Positions 1-5,785 of a stretch of 8,977 nt of DNA are shown here, piece by piece. The stretch's first letter is position 1. Each line of letters begins with the position of its first letter. Origin of the DNA: Chloroflexota bacterium (GTDB lineage: Bacteria > Chloroflexota > Dehalococcoidia > SM23-28-2 > RBG-16-64-32); the NCBI GenBank assembly GCA_022565075.1, contig JADFKG010000085.1, positions 1 to 8,977 of the forward strand. Direction: 5' to 3'. The notes below the pieces were generated by a model. It searched no databases, was not told where the DNA came from, and saw nothing but the letters and a program-made list of their open reading frames with translations. The position numbers and the translations under genes are program-made.

Positions 1-129
1 GCCATCACGCCGGGCCAATCGCTGGTGCTGTATGACGGCGATGACGTTCTTGCGGGAGGCTGGATCGCAACGACCGAGAAGTCCGAGACGGCCGAGTTCT
101 CGGGTTTCATCGCGCTGCCGACGTTGTGA
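1..129 (+). CDS. mnmA: tRNA-specific 2-thiouridylase MnmA, C-terminal end (partial)
   Basis: This is the last 42 codons of a gene that begins left of the window; frame 1 is open from base 1 to a TGA at 127-129. MnmA adds sulfur at the 2-position of wobble uridine 34 in tRNAs for Glu, Gln and Lys, in the cytoplasm, with ATP and a sulfur relay. The visible piece carries the family's C-terminal beta-barrel signature: PGQSLVLYDGDDVLAGGWI closely matches the PGQ-hydrophobic-YDGD-VLGGG-I pattern that ends MnmA proteins. The catalytic cysteines and the ATP pyrophosphatase motif lie outside the window and cannot be checked. The next gene on the same strand starts about 67 bases later but differs in base composition, so co-transcription is uncertain. 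The main doubt is that only a short tail is visible. Confidence 0.85.
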   Translation, partial: AITPGQSLVLYDGDDVLAGGWIATTEKSETAEFSGFIALPTL

Positions 130-196
130 TGGTTGGCGGAAACTCTTGCGGGTCCATTGCGGTTTGTCTACAGATTTCGTGCGAACCAACCAGCCA

Positions 197-478
197 ATGA
201 ACCGCATTGCCGAGATTATGCCGCGGGACAACTACACGTTGTGGTTGCGCTTAGACGACGGAGTCGAAGGCACAGTAGATTTGTCACGCCTGGCAGGCCG
301 CGGAGTTTTCGCAGCGTGGAATGATCCTGCGGTGTTTGGCAAGGCTCGTATCACCGAAGCGGGTGTGGTAGAATGGCCGGGCGAGATCGATCTGTGCCCG
401 GATTCGCTCTACCTAAAGGTTACGGGGAAAACACCGAAGGAGGCGTTTCCGTCAATTACTGATCAGGCCAATGCCTGA
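197..478 (+). CDS. DUF2442 domain protein
   Basis: This encodes a 93-residue protein of the DUF2442 family, small proteins of unknown biochemical role often found beside DUF4160 genes and sometimes suspected to be part of toxin-antitoxin-like pairs. The family pattern is seen across the whole length: YTLWLRLDDG (13-22), GTVDLSRLAGRGVFA (25-39), DP-VF (43-47) and the closing VVEWPGEIDLCPDSLY (57-72). The ATG at 197 was chosen because the family starts a few residues before this pattern. Upstream in-frame starts (GTG at 179, ATG at 32) would add an arginine-rich, non-conserved stretch overlapping mnmA. No good ribosome binding site is visible. A weak promoter-like pair (TTGCGG at 146, TACAGA at 169, 17-base spacer) lies upstream. 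The 3' end overlaps the start of the DUF4160 gene by 8 bases, which suggests translational coupling. G+C is about 10-15 points below the flanking housekeeping genes, consistent with acquisition. Confidence 0.75.
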   Translation: MNRIAEIMPRDNYTLWLRLDDGVEGTVDLSRLAGRGVFAAWNDPAVFGKARITEAGVVEWPGEIDLCPDSLYLKVTGKTPKEAFPSITDQANA

Positions 479-598
479 GATCAACAGGTTCTATGGGATC
501 GTCGTCAAGATGTTTTTTGACGATCACTCGCACCTCACTTTCATGCTGAATACGGCGGCAAGTCGGTTGTCGTAGATGGCGGTCTGTCAGCCTCGACG
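471..598 (+). pseudogene. DUF4160 gene, frameshifted and truncated
   Basis: From ATG 471 the frame reads MPEINRFYGIVVKMFFDDHS, the characteristic start of DUF4160 proteins, but then runs out of family and stops at a TAG (573-575). The expected continuation, PPHFHAEYGG, sits in another frame at 533-559. Adding one base within about 528-533 (TCGCA to TCGCCA or similar) joins the two parts into the family pattern DHSPPHFHAEYGG. This is therefore a one-base deletion, either real or a sequencing error. The normal family C-terminus (roughly 40 more residues, with an arginine- and tryptophan-rich helix) is absent; the frame instead continues into the cupin gene. DUF4160 and DUF2442 genes are commonly adjacent, which supports the identification. 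The end given here is approximate, because the boundary between DUF4160 and cupin sequence is not sharp. Confidence 0.7.
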
Positions 599-1054
599 GT
601 GACCATCGAACAGATCAAGTTCGCAAGAACAGGCATCTGGCGGCTGGACGAACCGCCCACGGACACCAGCGCCGGAAGCGAACCTTCAGGCGGGTCTATT
701 CCGATGACCCCAGCGGCCAGCGGGATGACTTTCATGACCGTGGAGCTGCCACCGGACGCCAGCGTCTCACGCGAGCTCGACATGGCTGCCCTCGGGAAAG
801 AGATGGCGTCAAAGGTTCCAGGAATGATGCAAGCCCTGGATCCCTCAAGGGGGGTCGGAATGCACAGAACGGACACGATCGATTTCGTAACTGTCGTATC
901 GGGAGAGGTATTTCTCAAGCTCGATGACGGCGCTGAGGTGCATCTCAGCGCCGGCGATCTCGTCGTTCAGCGAGGCACGTGGCACGCCTGGCGAAACCGC
1001 AGCAGCGAGCCATGCATCCTGTCGGCAGTGATGGTCAGTGCTAAGAAGAGCTGA
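599..1054 (+). CDS. Cupin-domain protein, probably N-terminally truncated
   Basis: This encodes 151 residues from a GTG at 599, with a single cupin beta-barrel in the C-terminal half (about 86-148). The segment HRTDTIDFVTVVSGEVFLKL (89-108) corresponds to cupin motif 1, and GD-VVQRGTWHAWRNRS (119-135) to motif 2. Motif 1 has H-x-T rather than H-x-H and an Asp where Glu is usual, so metal binding is uncertain. Similar small cupins are often annotated near aromatic or polyketide metabolism, but no substrate can be assigned. The start is doubtful: no ribosome binding site precedes 599, relatives tend to have about 30 more N-terminal residues, and the frame is open upstream to 521 through the displaced DUF4160 tail. 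The gene may therefore be a fragment or part of a fusion. Its stop lies 6 bases from the convergent purU stop, with no terminator hairpin between. Confidence 0.65.
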   Translation: MTIEQIKFARTGIWRLDEPPTDTSAGSEPSGGSIPMTPAASGMTFMTVELPPDASVSRELDMAALGKEMASKVPGMMQALDPSRGVGMHRTDTIDFVTVVSGEVFLKLDDGAEVHLSAGDLVVQRGTWHAWRNRSSEPCILSAVMVSAKKS

Positions 1055-1060
1055 GTCGGC

Positions 1061-1924
1061 CTAGTCGAAGACTACGGTCTTGTTGCCGTAGACGAGGATG
1101 CGGTTGCGCAGGTGGAGGTCGACGGCGCGGGCGAGGACGGTCTTCTCCAGGTCGCGGCCCTTGCGCACGAGGTCGTTCACTGAGTCGCGGTGGCTGACGC
1201 CGGCGACGTCCTGCTCGATGATCGGGCCCTGGTCCAGCTCCGGCGTCACGTAGTGGGCCGTCGCGCCGATGATCTTGACGCCGCGCTCGTACGCCTGGTG
1301 ATAGGGCCGCGCGCCGGCGAAGGCGGGCAGGAACGAGTGGTGGATGTTGATCAGGCGGTTCGGATAGCGCTCCACGAACTCCGCGCTGAGGATCTGCATG
1401 TAGCGGGCGAGCACGACCGTGTCGATGTCCCACTCCTCGAGTAGCTTCAGCGCCACGTTCTCCTGCTGCGCCTTGTTGTCGGCGGTCACGGGCAGGCAGT
1501 GGAAGGTGACGCCGTAGCTCTCGGCGATCTCGCGCTGGTCCTCGTGGTTGCTGATGACGAGCGGGACCGTGCCGCGGAACTCGCCCATGCGCCAGCGGCC
1601 CAGCAGGTCGTAGAGGCAGTGCGGCAGCTTCGAGACGAAGATGGCTACGCTCGGCTGGTAGTCGCTGAAGTGCAGCGTCCACTGCATGCCGAAGCGCAGG
1701 GCGATCGGCTTGAACGTCCCCTCGATCTCCTCGCGGGCGACGTCGAAGCCGTCCAGCTCCCACTCGACACGCTGCAGGAAGACGCCCTCCTCCTTGTCCG
1801 TATGCTGGTCGGCGTGGATGATGTTGCCGTTGTTGCGGTAGAGGAAGTCGGACACGGCCGCTACCAGGCCCTTCTGGTCGCGGCAGGAGATGAGCAGCGT
1901 CGCTGTGATTGGTTCGTCTGTCAT
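1061..1924 (-). CDS. purU: Formyltetrahydrofolate deformylase
   Basis: PurU hydrolyses 10-formyltetrahydrofolate to formate and tetrahydrofolate, balancing one-carbon pools and supplying formate for purine synthesis. The 287-residue protein has the expected two domains. An N-terminal ACT domain (about 7-85) includes ISCRDQKGLVAAVSDFL and the following NNGNII stretch. A formyltransferase-type catalytic domain follows (about 92-287). The catalytic features are visible: INIHHSFLPAF (192-202, with Asn193 and His195) and ELDQGPIIEQD (229-239, with Asp231), plus VLARYMQILS (171-180), typical of PurU rather than PurN. Length matches the family (about 280-290). The ATG at 1924 gives the standard N-terminus. 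A TATAAT hexamer lies 18 bases upstream, and no Shine-Dalgarno is visible between it and the ATG. The gene diverges from cimA and ends 6 bases from the cupin gene. Confidence 0.95.
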   Translation of the reverse strand: MTDEPITATLLISCRDQKGLVAAVSDFLYRNNGNIIHADQHTDKEEGVFLQRVEWELDGFDVAREEIEGTFKPIALRFGMQWTLHFSDYQPSVAIFVSKLPHCLYDLLGRWRMGEFRGTVPLVISNHEDQREIAESYGVTFHCLPVTADNKAQQENVALKLLEEWDIDTVVLARYMQILSAEFVERYPNRLINIHHSFLPAFAGARPYHQAYERGVKIIGATAHYVTPELDQGPIIEQDVAGVSHRDSVNDLVRKGRDLEKTVLARAVDLHLRNRILVYGNKTVVFD

Positions 1925-1942
1925 GTTGTATTAGTGGACGGA

Positions 1943-1948
1943 ATTATA
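1943..1948 (-). promoter_or_regulatory. Candidate -10 element of purU
   Basis: Read on the minus strand this is a perfect TATAAT, 18 bases before the purU ATG. The hexamer 17 bases further upstream (GTCTCG) is a poor -35. A start about 7 bases downstream of the hexamer would leave a leader of only about 11 bases without a Shine-Dalgarno. The match is good but isolated, so the call is tentative. Confidence 0.4.
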
Positions 1949-1990
1949 GCAGCGGATGTTAGCGCCGAGACGGATTCCGTCATCCGTTCA

Positions 1991-2121
1991 CGTAGGGACG
2001 GGGCTTCAGCCCTGTCCGAAAAGGCGCCCCGAACCGGCAACGGAGTAGGGCCATCGAAGGGAGAAGCAGCGTTTTTCCGGTGCGCGGCGCCTTTTGACAG
2101 ACCTGAAGGTCTGTCCCTACG
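1991..2121. repeat. 131-bp inverted-repeat element with nested hairpins (MITE/REP-like)
   Basis: The element begins CGTAGGGAC (1991-1999) and ends GTCCCTACG (2113-2121). The inverted match continues inward: AAAAGGCGCC in the left arm (2019-2028) mirrors GGCGCCTTTT in the right arm (2086-2095), and ACCGG (2033-2037) mirrors CCGGT (2077-2081). The arms are about 47 and 45 bases with a 39-base centre (2038-2076) and no coding capacity. Each arm also folds on itself: left stem 1996-2004/2009-2017 (9 pairs, one G-T, loop TTCA), right stem 2096-2103/2108-2115 (8 perfect pairs, loop TGAA). No target-site duplication is clear at the edges. This layout is typical of small non-autonomous mobile repeats, but only one copy is in the window. 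It sits between divergent genes, so a terminator role is unlikely. Confidence 0.7.
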
Positions 2122-2248
2122 CTCGGTGGGCTAGCGACCGCTTGTAGTCGCGGAGGTACTGCGGCACGACGTGCCCGGGGGCCACGTCCGGGTCAGTTTC
2201 CGGCTCGCCGGCGACGAGCGACAGAGGCAGGCGTCCGAGTATACAGCG
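2117..2248 (-). pseudogene. Possible C-terminal remnant of an unidentified gene
   Basis: On the minus strand, between the cimA start and the repeat, one frame is open and ends with TAG at 2119-2117. Its last part reads EPETDPDVAPGHVVPQYL, then RDYKRSLAHRA. Codons in this stretch have about 85% G or C at the third position, with the second position much lower, the pattern of a real gene in a high-GC genome. There is no ATG; the only plausible start is a GTG at 2185, which gives 22 codons. The upstream continuation of this frame runs antisense through cimA and is not credible as a gene. The best reading is a gene tail left after deletion or replacement; a chance open frame in GC-rich spacer is the alternative. 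I recognise no family. Confidence 0.25.
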
Positions 2249-2293
2249 CCCGGACGCGGCTTCGGTCACCTTTTTCCGCCACAGGCGTTCCGA

Positions 2294-2299
2294 TACACT
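2294..2299 (+). promoter_or_regulatory. Candidate -10 element of cimA
   Basis: TACACT (four of six consensus bases, within GATACACT) lies 9 bases before the cimA ATG. No convincing -35 is present, and there is no Shine-Dalgarno in GAGTGCACT between it and the start codon. The spacing would place transcription start at or next to the ATG, as in leaderless genes. Confidence 0.3.
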
Positions 2300-2308
2300 G
2301 AGTGCACT

Positions 2309-3904
2309 ATGAGTTCCGCCAAAAAGACGATCGAGCTGTACGACACGACCCTGCGGGACGGCACGCAGATGGAGGGCATCTCGCTCTCCGTCTCGGACAA
2401 GCTGAAGATCGCCCAGCGGCTCGATGAGATCGGCGTGCACTACATCGAGGGCGGCTGGCCGGGCTCGAACCCCAAGGACGCCGAGTTCTTCGCGAAGGCG
2501 CGCGACCTGAACCTGCGCAACGCCAGGCTCGCTGCGTTCGGTTCGACGCGCAAGGCCGGCGCGGAGGCCGAAAACGACCCCAACCTGCGCGCCCTGATCG
2601 AAGCGCGGACGCCCGTTGTCACGCTCGTCGGAAAGGCCAGCGACAAGCAGGTCACGGAGGTCCTGGAGACGACGACCGAAGAGAACCTGGCGATGCTGGC
2701 GGATTCGTTTCGCTTCCTCAAGAGCAAGGGCCTGACCGCCTTCTTCGACGCCGAGCACTTTTTCGACGGGTTCGCCTCCAACAAAGACTACGCTCTGCAG
2801 TGCCTGAAGACGGCCGCGGAGGCCGGCGCCGATTGCGTCGCGCTCTGCGACACGAACGGGGGCACGATACCGTCGCAGGTCGCCGAGATCGTGCGGCTGG
2901 TTGTGTCCGAGGTGCCGTGTCAGGTGGGGATACACGCGCACAACGGCGCTGACGTGGCGGTCGCCAACACGCTGGTGGCGGTTGAGGCGGGCGCGACGCA
3001 GGTACAGGGTGCGGCGAACGGCTACGGCGATATGAGCGGCAACGCCAATATGTTCAGCATCATCGCCAACCTCAAGCTCAAGATGGGCCTCGACGTCGTC
3101 AGCGACGCTCAGATGCAGAAGCTGACTGAGGTCTCGCATTACATCAGCGAGCTGGCCAACATGCCCCCGAGCCCCCGACAGCCCTACGTCGGTTCGGCCG
3201 CCTTCGCGCACAAGGCCGGGTTGCACGCCGCTGCGGTCGTCAAGCAGGCGTGGTCTTACCAGCACATCGACCCAGCGGAAGTCGGCAACGACACACGCAT
3301 CCTCATTTCGGAGCTGTCCGGGCGGGGCAGCATCATCGCCAAGCTGGAGGAGCAGGGCCTGAACCTGGACCTAACCCAGGCGGACGTGCGCGATATCGTC
3401 GAGCGTGTGAAGCTGATGGAGTCACGAGGCTTCGTCTACGAGGGTGCGGAGGCATCGTTCGAACTTCTCGTGCGACGCAGCCGCCCCGACTACCGCGCCT
3501 GCTTCGAGCTCGTCGACTTCATGATCGTCGAGCGGCGTCACCACGACCCCGGGGACGACGGCCGCGAGATGATCTCCGAGGCGATGGTCAAGCTCCGCGT
3601 CGGCGAGCGCGTGCTGATCACGGCGGACGAGGGGAACGGCCCCGTCAACGCGCTGGACGGCGCCGTGCGCAAGGCGCTGGCTGAGTCGTATCCTGACATC
3701 CACTCGATCCACCTGGTCGACTACAAGGTGCGCATCATCGACTCCGCCGCGGGCACCGGCGCTTCCGTACGCGTGCTGATCGAGTCCACGAACGGCGAAG
3801 ACACCTGGACGACCGTCGGCTCCTCGACGGACATCATCGAGGCGTCGTGGCTGGCGCTGGCGGACAGCCTTGAGTACTGGCTCATCCGCCACGCAAACGC
3901 GTAA
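2309..3904 (+). CDS. cimA: (R)-citramalate synthase
   Basis: CimA condenses pyruvate and acetyl-CoA to (R)-citramalate, the entry to the threonine-independent route to 2-oxobutyrate and isoleucine. The 531-residue protein begins with the HMGL-like (beta/alpha)8 barrel. ELYDTTLRDGTQMEG (9-23) carries the catalytic Arg16 and metal-binding Asp17, and GIHAHNGAD (207-215) carries the metal-binding His209 and His211, followed by QVQGAANGYGD. A C-terminal regulatory LeuA-dimer-type domain covers about 395-530, ending with the TVGSSTDIIEASW stretch typical of the long cimA-type (TIGR00977-like) enzymes, usually about 530 residues. The related homocitrate and isopropylmalate synthases are the main alternatives, but the opening YDTTLRDGTQ, the EGGWPGSNPKD segment and the tail fit CimA. 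ATG 2309 matches the family start; in-frame upstream codons from 2171 encode non-conserved sequence. No ribosome binding site is visible. The neighbours are not isoleucine genes. Confidence 0.92.
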   Translation: MSSAKKTIELYDTTLRDGTQMEGISLSVSDKLKIAQRLDEIGVHYIEGGWPGSNPKDAEFFAKARDLNLRNARLAAFGSTRKAGAEAENDPNLRALIEARTPVVTLVGKASDKQVTEVLETTTEENLAMLADSFRFLKSKGLTAFFDAEHFFDGFASNKDYALQCLKTAAEAGADCVALCDTNGGTIPSQVAEIVRLVVSEVPCQVGIHAHNGADVAVANTLVAVEAGATQVQGAANGYGDMSGNANMFSIIANLKLKMGLDVVSDAQMQKLTEVSHYISELANMPPSPRQPYVGSAAFAHKAGLHAAAVVKQAWSYQHIDPAEVGNDTRILISELSGRGSIIAKLEEQGLNLDLTQADVRDIVERVKLMESRGFVYEGAEASFELLVRRSRPDYRACFELVDFMIVERRHHDPGDDGREMISEAMVKLRVGERVLITADEGNGPVNALDGAVRKALAESYPDIHSIHLVDYKVRIIDSAAGTGASVRVLIESTNGEDTWTTVGSSTDIIEASWLALADSLEYWLIRHANA

Positions 3905-3934
3905 CTTGCGGCCAGGGCCGGCGTTTTCATCGAC

Positions 3935-4636
3935 GTGACCCGCGTGACTGAACGACTCCCGCTAATCGCCTTCGCCATCGGCCTGGCCGCATTCGTAGCG
4001 ATGGCCCTCCTTGCCGCCTCCAACGACACCTTCGCGGGCGACCTCTGGGCTGCCCGTCAGTTGCAGTCGATCGAAAGCGCCATCGTCGCCACGCCGCTGG
4101 ACTGGACGGAGGACCTCGCGCAATCACCGCTCGTGATGATCGTGGCGGGCCTGGCAGCGCTCGCGTTCCTTCTCGCCAAACGCGGGGAGGCGGCGGTCCT
4201 TATGGTGGGCACTCAAGTCGCGAGTGCCGTCGTGCCGGTACTCAAGGTGGCGATCGAGCGGCCGCGCCCCTCACCAGACCTCGTGAGCGTTTCCAGCGCA
4301 CCGGCGGACTTCTCGTTCCCCAGCGGCCACTCGTTCAGCGCTATGCTCACCTTCGGCATGCTGTTATATCTCGTGAGCGTCCACGTGCGTCCGGCCGTGC
4401 CGCGTGCCGCGCTGCAGGCCGCCTGCGTCTGGGTGGTCGTCGCGACAGGCGTGGAGCGGGTATACGCGGGCCACCACTGGCCCAGCGACGTTCTGGGCGG
4501 GTTCCTGGCCGGCGGCCTCTTCCTGGCGCTCTTCGTCTGGCTGCACGCCAGTCACGTCCTGGGCCGGCTGAGAGGCCGCGCTGGCAGACAGGAAGCCGCC
4601 GTGCCGGCGCTCAGAGGGGGAACGGGGTCCGCATGA
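3935..4636 (+). CDS. PAP2-family membrane phosphatase
   Basis: This encodes a 233-residue integral membrane protein of the type 2 phosphatidic acid phosphatase superfamily, enzymes that remove phosphate from lipids such as undecaprenyl pyrophosphate or phosphatidate at the outer face of the membrane. The three catalytic motifs are intact: K104-x6-R111-P112 (KVAIERPRP), PSGH at 129-132, and R175-x5-H181-x3-D185 (RVYAGHHWPSD). Hydrophobic segments lie near 9-28, 66-82, 87-103, 136-150, 158-172 and 186-205, about six passes as expected. The C-terminal 25 residues are basic and likely cytoplasmic. The start is uncertain between GTG 3935 and GTG 3944; neither has a clear ribosome binding site. The gene lies 30 bases after cimA and overlaps the CvpA gene through ATGA, suggesting shared translation. 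Substrate cannot be told from sequence; UppP/BacA-like recycling is one possibility. Confidence 0.88.
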   Translation: MTRVTERLPLIAFAIGLAAFVAMALLAASNDTFAGDLWAARQLQSIESAIVATPLDWTEDLAQSPLVMIVAGLAALAFLLAKRGEAAVLMVGTQVASAVVPVLKVAIERPRPSPDLVSVSSAPADFSFPSGHSFSAMLTFGMLLYLVSVHVRPAVPRAALQAACVWVVVATGVERVYAGHHWPSDVLGGFLAGGLFLALFVWLHASHVLGRLRGRAGRQEAAVPALRGGTGSA

Positions 4637-5151
4637 ACTGGCTCGACATCCTGATCGTCGTCGCCCTCATCGGCTTCACCAGCGCGGCCTACTCCGCCGG
4701 GCTGATCCGAGAGGTCGTCACGCTGACGGCGGTCATCGCCGGCATCGTGATCGCCGGGACGCTGTACGACAACCTGGCGAGCGATGTCCTCGTTTTCATA
4801 GGCAACGACAGCGCGGCGGAGGCGGTATCGTTCCTCGTCCTGTTCGGGGCCGTGTACATCTTCGGCCAGATCGCCGCTTACATGCTGAAAACGGGCGCAT
4901 CGCTACTGATGCTAGGCGTGTGGGACAAGTTAGGCGGCATCGGGTTCGGCCTGATCAAGGGCCTGCTGATCGTCCAGATATTGCTGCTGGTTTTCGCGGC
5001 CTACCCCAGCCTGGGCCTCGAGGGAGCGGTTGAAGGCTCGGAGCTGGCGCCGTACTTCGTCGACGACTTCTCGTTCCTGCTGAACCTCTTGCCGCAAGCG
5101 TTCGAAGACCGCATCGACGCCTTCCTCGGCAAGGTGGGGCCTGGCGCTTGA
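4633..5151 (+). CDS. CvpA family membrane protein
   Basis: This encodes 172 residues with the CvpA (colicin V production) family layout: a short N-terminus MNWLDILIVV, then four hydrophobic segments near 5-22, 27-45, 64-86 and 104-124, and a polar tail. The family feature of a glycine-rich turn before the last segment is present (LGGIGFGLIKGLLIV, 105-119). Proteins of this family sit in the inner membrane; their function is not well defined, with links to colicin V export and envelope stress. The ATG at 4633 overlaps the PAP2 stop by 4 bases, and GGGG at 4624-4627 gives a reasonable ribosome binding site 5 bases before it. Pairing with a lipid phosphatase hints at an envelope role, by inference only. 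A gene on the same strand follows after 63 bases but has its own promoter-like sequence. Confidence 0.82.
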   Translation: MNWLDILIVVALIGFTSAAYSAGLIREVVTLTAVIAGIVIAGTLYDNLASDVLVFIGNDSAAEAVSFLVLFGAVYIFGQIAAYMLKTGASLLMLGVWDKLGGIGFGLIKGLLIVQILLLVFAAYPSLGLEGAVEGSELAPYFVDDFSFLLNLLPQAFEDRIDAFLGKVGPGA

Positions 5152-5162
5152 CCACCCGATTA

Positions 5163-5192
5163 TTGCCGCCTCTCAAATCTGTCTGATAGTAT
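5163..5192 (+). promoter_or_regulatory. Candidate sigma-70-type promoter of the HNH gene
   Basis: TTGCCG (5163-5168, four of six -35 consensus bases) is followed after 18 bases by TAGTAT (5187-5192, four of six -10 bases), preceded by TG at 5184-5185, which makes an extended -10 (TGATAGTAT). The spacer is locally AT-rich in a GC-rich neighbourhood. Transcription would start near 5199, just before the purine-rich GGTGGTGA (5201-5208) that lies 6 bases from the ATG and can serve as ribosome binding site. Confidence 0.5.
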
Positions 5193-5214
5193 TGAAATCC
5201 GGTGGTGATGCAGC

Positions 5215-5751
5215 ATGGGGCCACGTTTACCAGTATTGGTGCTCAATCAGAACTTCGAGCCGCTGAACGTCTGCAACGTCCGGCGCGCTCTGGTTTTACT
5301 TGGCCGCGATAAAGCGGAGACCATCGAAAACGGCCGCGGTTACCTGCACAGCGCCACCGATATCTTCGAGATACCCTCCGTCATCCGTCTCGCTTATCTG
5401 ATCCACCGCCCCCGGCCGCAGGGGCGCCTCACACGGCGCGACATCTTCCTGCGCGACAAGTTCACCTGCCAGTACTGCGGCAACCAGTCGAAGGACCTGA
5501 CCCTGGACCACGTGCTGCCACGCCATCGCGGCGGGACCCACGAGTGGGACAACGTTGTCGCCGCCTGCAAGCGCTGCAACCACAGGAAGGCCGGCCACAC
5601 GCCCGAAGAGGCGCGCATGTACCTGCGCCGCGATCCCTACCAGCCCACCTACAGCTACTTCCGCACCTTCTACCACTACCTCGAGCGCAACGAGGGCTGG
5701 CGGAAGTTCATCCCGGCGATCGACGGCGAGCTGGACCTCGGCTTCGCCTAG
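5215..5751 (+). CDS. HNH endonuclease family protein
   Basis: This encodes a 178-residue protein with one central HNH nuclease domain. It has a zinc-ribbon pair (CQYCG at 85-89 and CKRCN at 118-122), the core LTLDHVLPRHRGG (95-107) with Asp98-His99, Asn113 in EWDNVVAAC, and His123 in the closing CNHRKAG. All residues expected for an active beta-beta-alpha-metal nuclease are present. The N-terminus (LVLNQNFEPLNVCNVRRALVL) and the tyrosine-rich C-terminus (YSYFRTFYHYL) are characteristic of a widespread stand-alone bacterial HNH family of about 160-190 residues whose biological role is not established; it is not tied to a restriction system here, as no methylase is nearby. ATG 5215 was chosen because the conserved region starts within a few residues and a ribosome binding site precedes it. 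It converges on the glycosylase gene with 34 bases between and no evident terminator. Confidence 0.9.
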   Translation: MGPRLPVLVLNQNFEPLNVCNVRRALVLLGRDKAETIENGRGYLHSATDIFEIPSVIRLAYLIHRPRPQGRLTRRDIFLRDKFTCQYCGNQSKDLTLDHVLPRHRGGTHEWDNVVAACKRCNHRKAGHTPEEARMYLRRDPYQPTYSYFRTFYHYLERNEGWRKFIPAIDGELDLGFA

Positions 5752-5785
5752 CGCGACCAATTTCGATCCTCGAGCAAGCCTAACG

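Noticed and set aside
131..191. GGTTGG (131-136) and CCAACC (186-191) as a hairpin before DUF2442.
   Set aside because: Six pairs around a 49-base loop is expected by chance.
513..518. Run of six T in the DUF4160 gene as a possible programmed frameshift site.
   Set aside because: The family match continues in the original frame past the run (GAC GAT CAC TCG, DDHS); the frame change is needed about 12 bases later, where no slippery sequence is present.
541..918. Minus-strand open frame of 125 codons opposite the cupin gene.
   Set aside because: It overlaps the cupin, whose family motifs are clear on the other strand, and shows no domain or start signal.
1499..2134. Plus-strand open frame of 211 codons opposite purU and running through the spacer.
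   Set aside because: It is the reverse-frame shadow of purU, passes through the inverted repeat and has no recognisable domain.
2249..3265. Long open frame on the minus strand opposite cimA.
   Set aside because: It is antisense to a clear cimA gene, its protein is a low-complexity Arg/Val/Leu-rich mirror, and it matches no family; only its tail outside cimA (2117-2248) was kept as a doubtful remnant.
3905..3934. GC-rich CGGC-CAGG-GCCG followed by GCGTTTTC after cimA as a terminator.
   Set aside because: The stem is only 4 pairs, the T run is short, and the next gene follows within 30 bases, so read-through is more likely.
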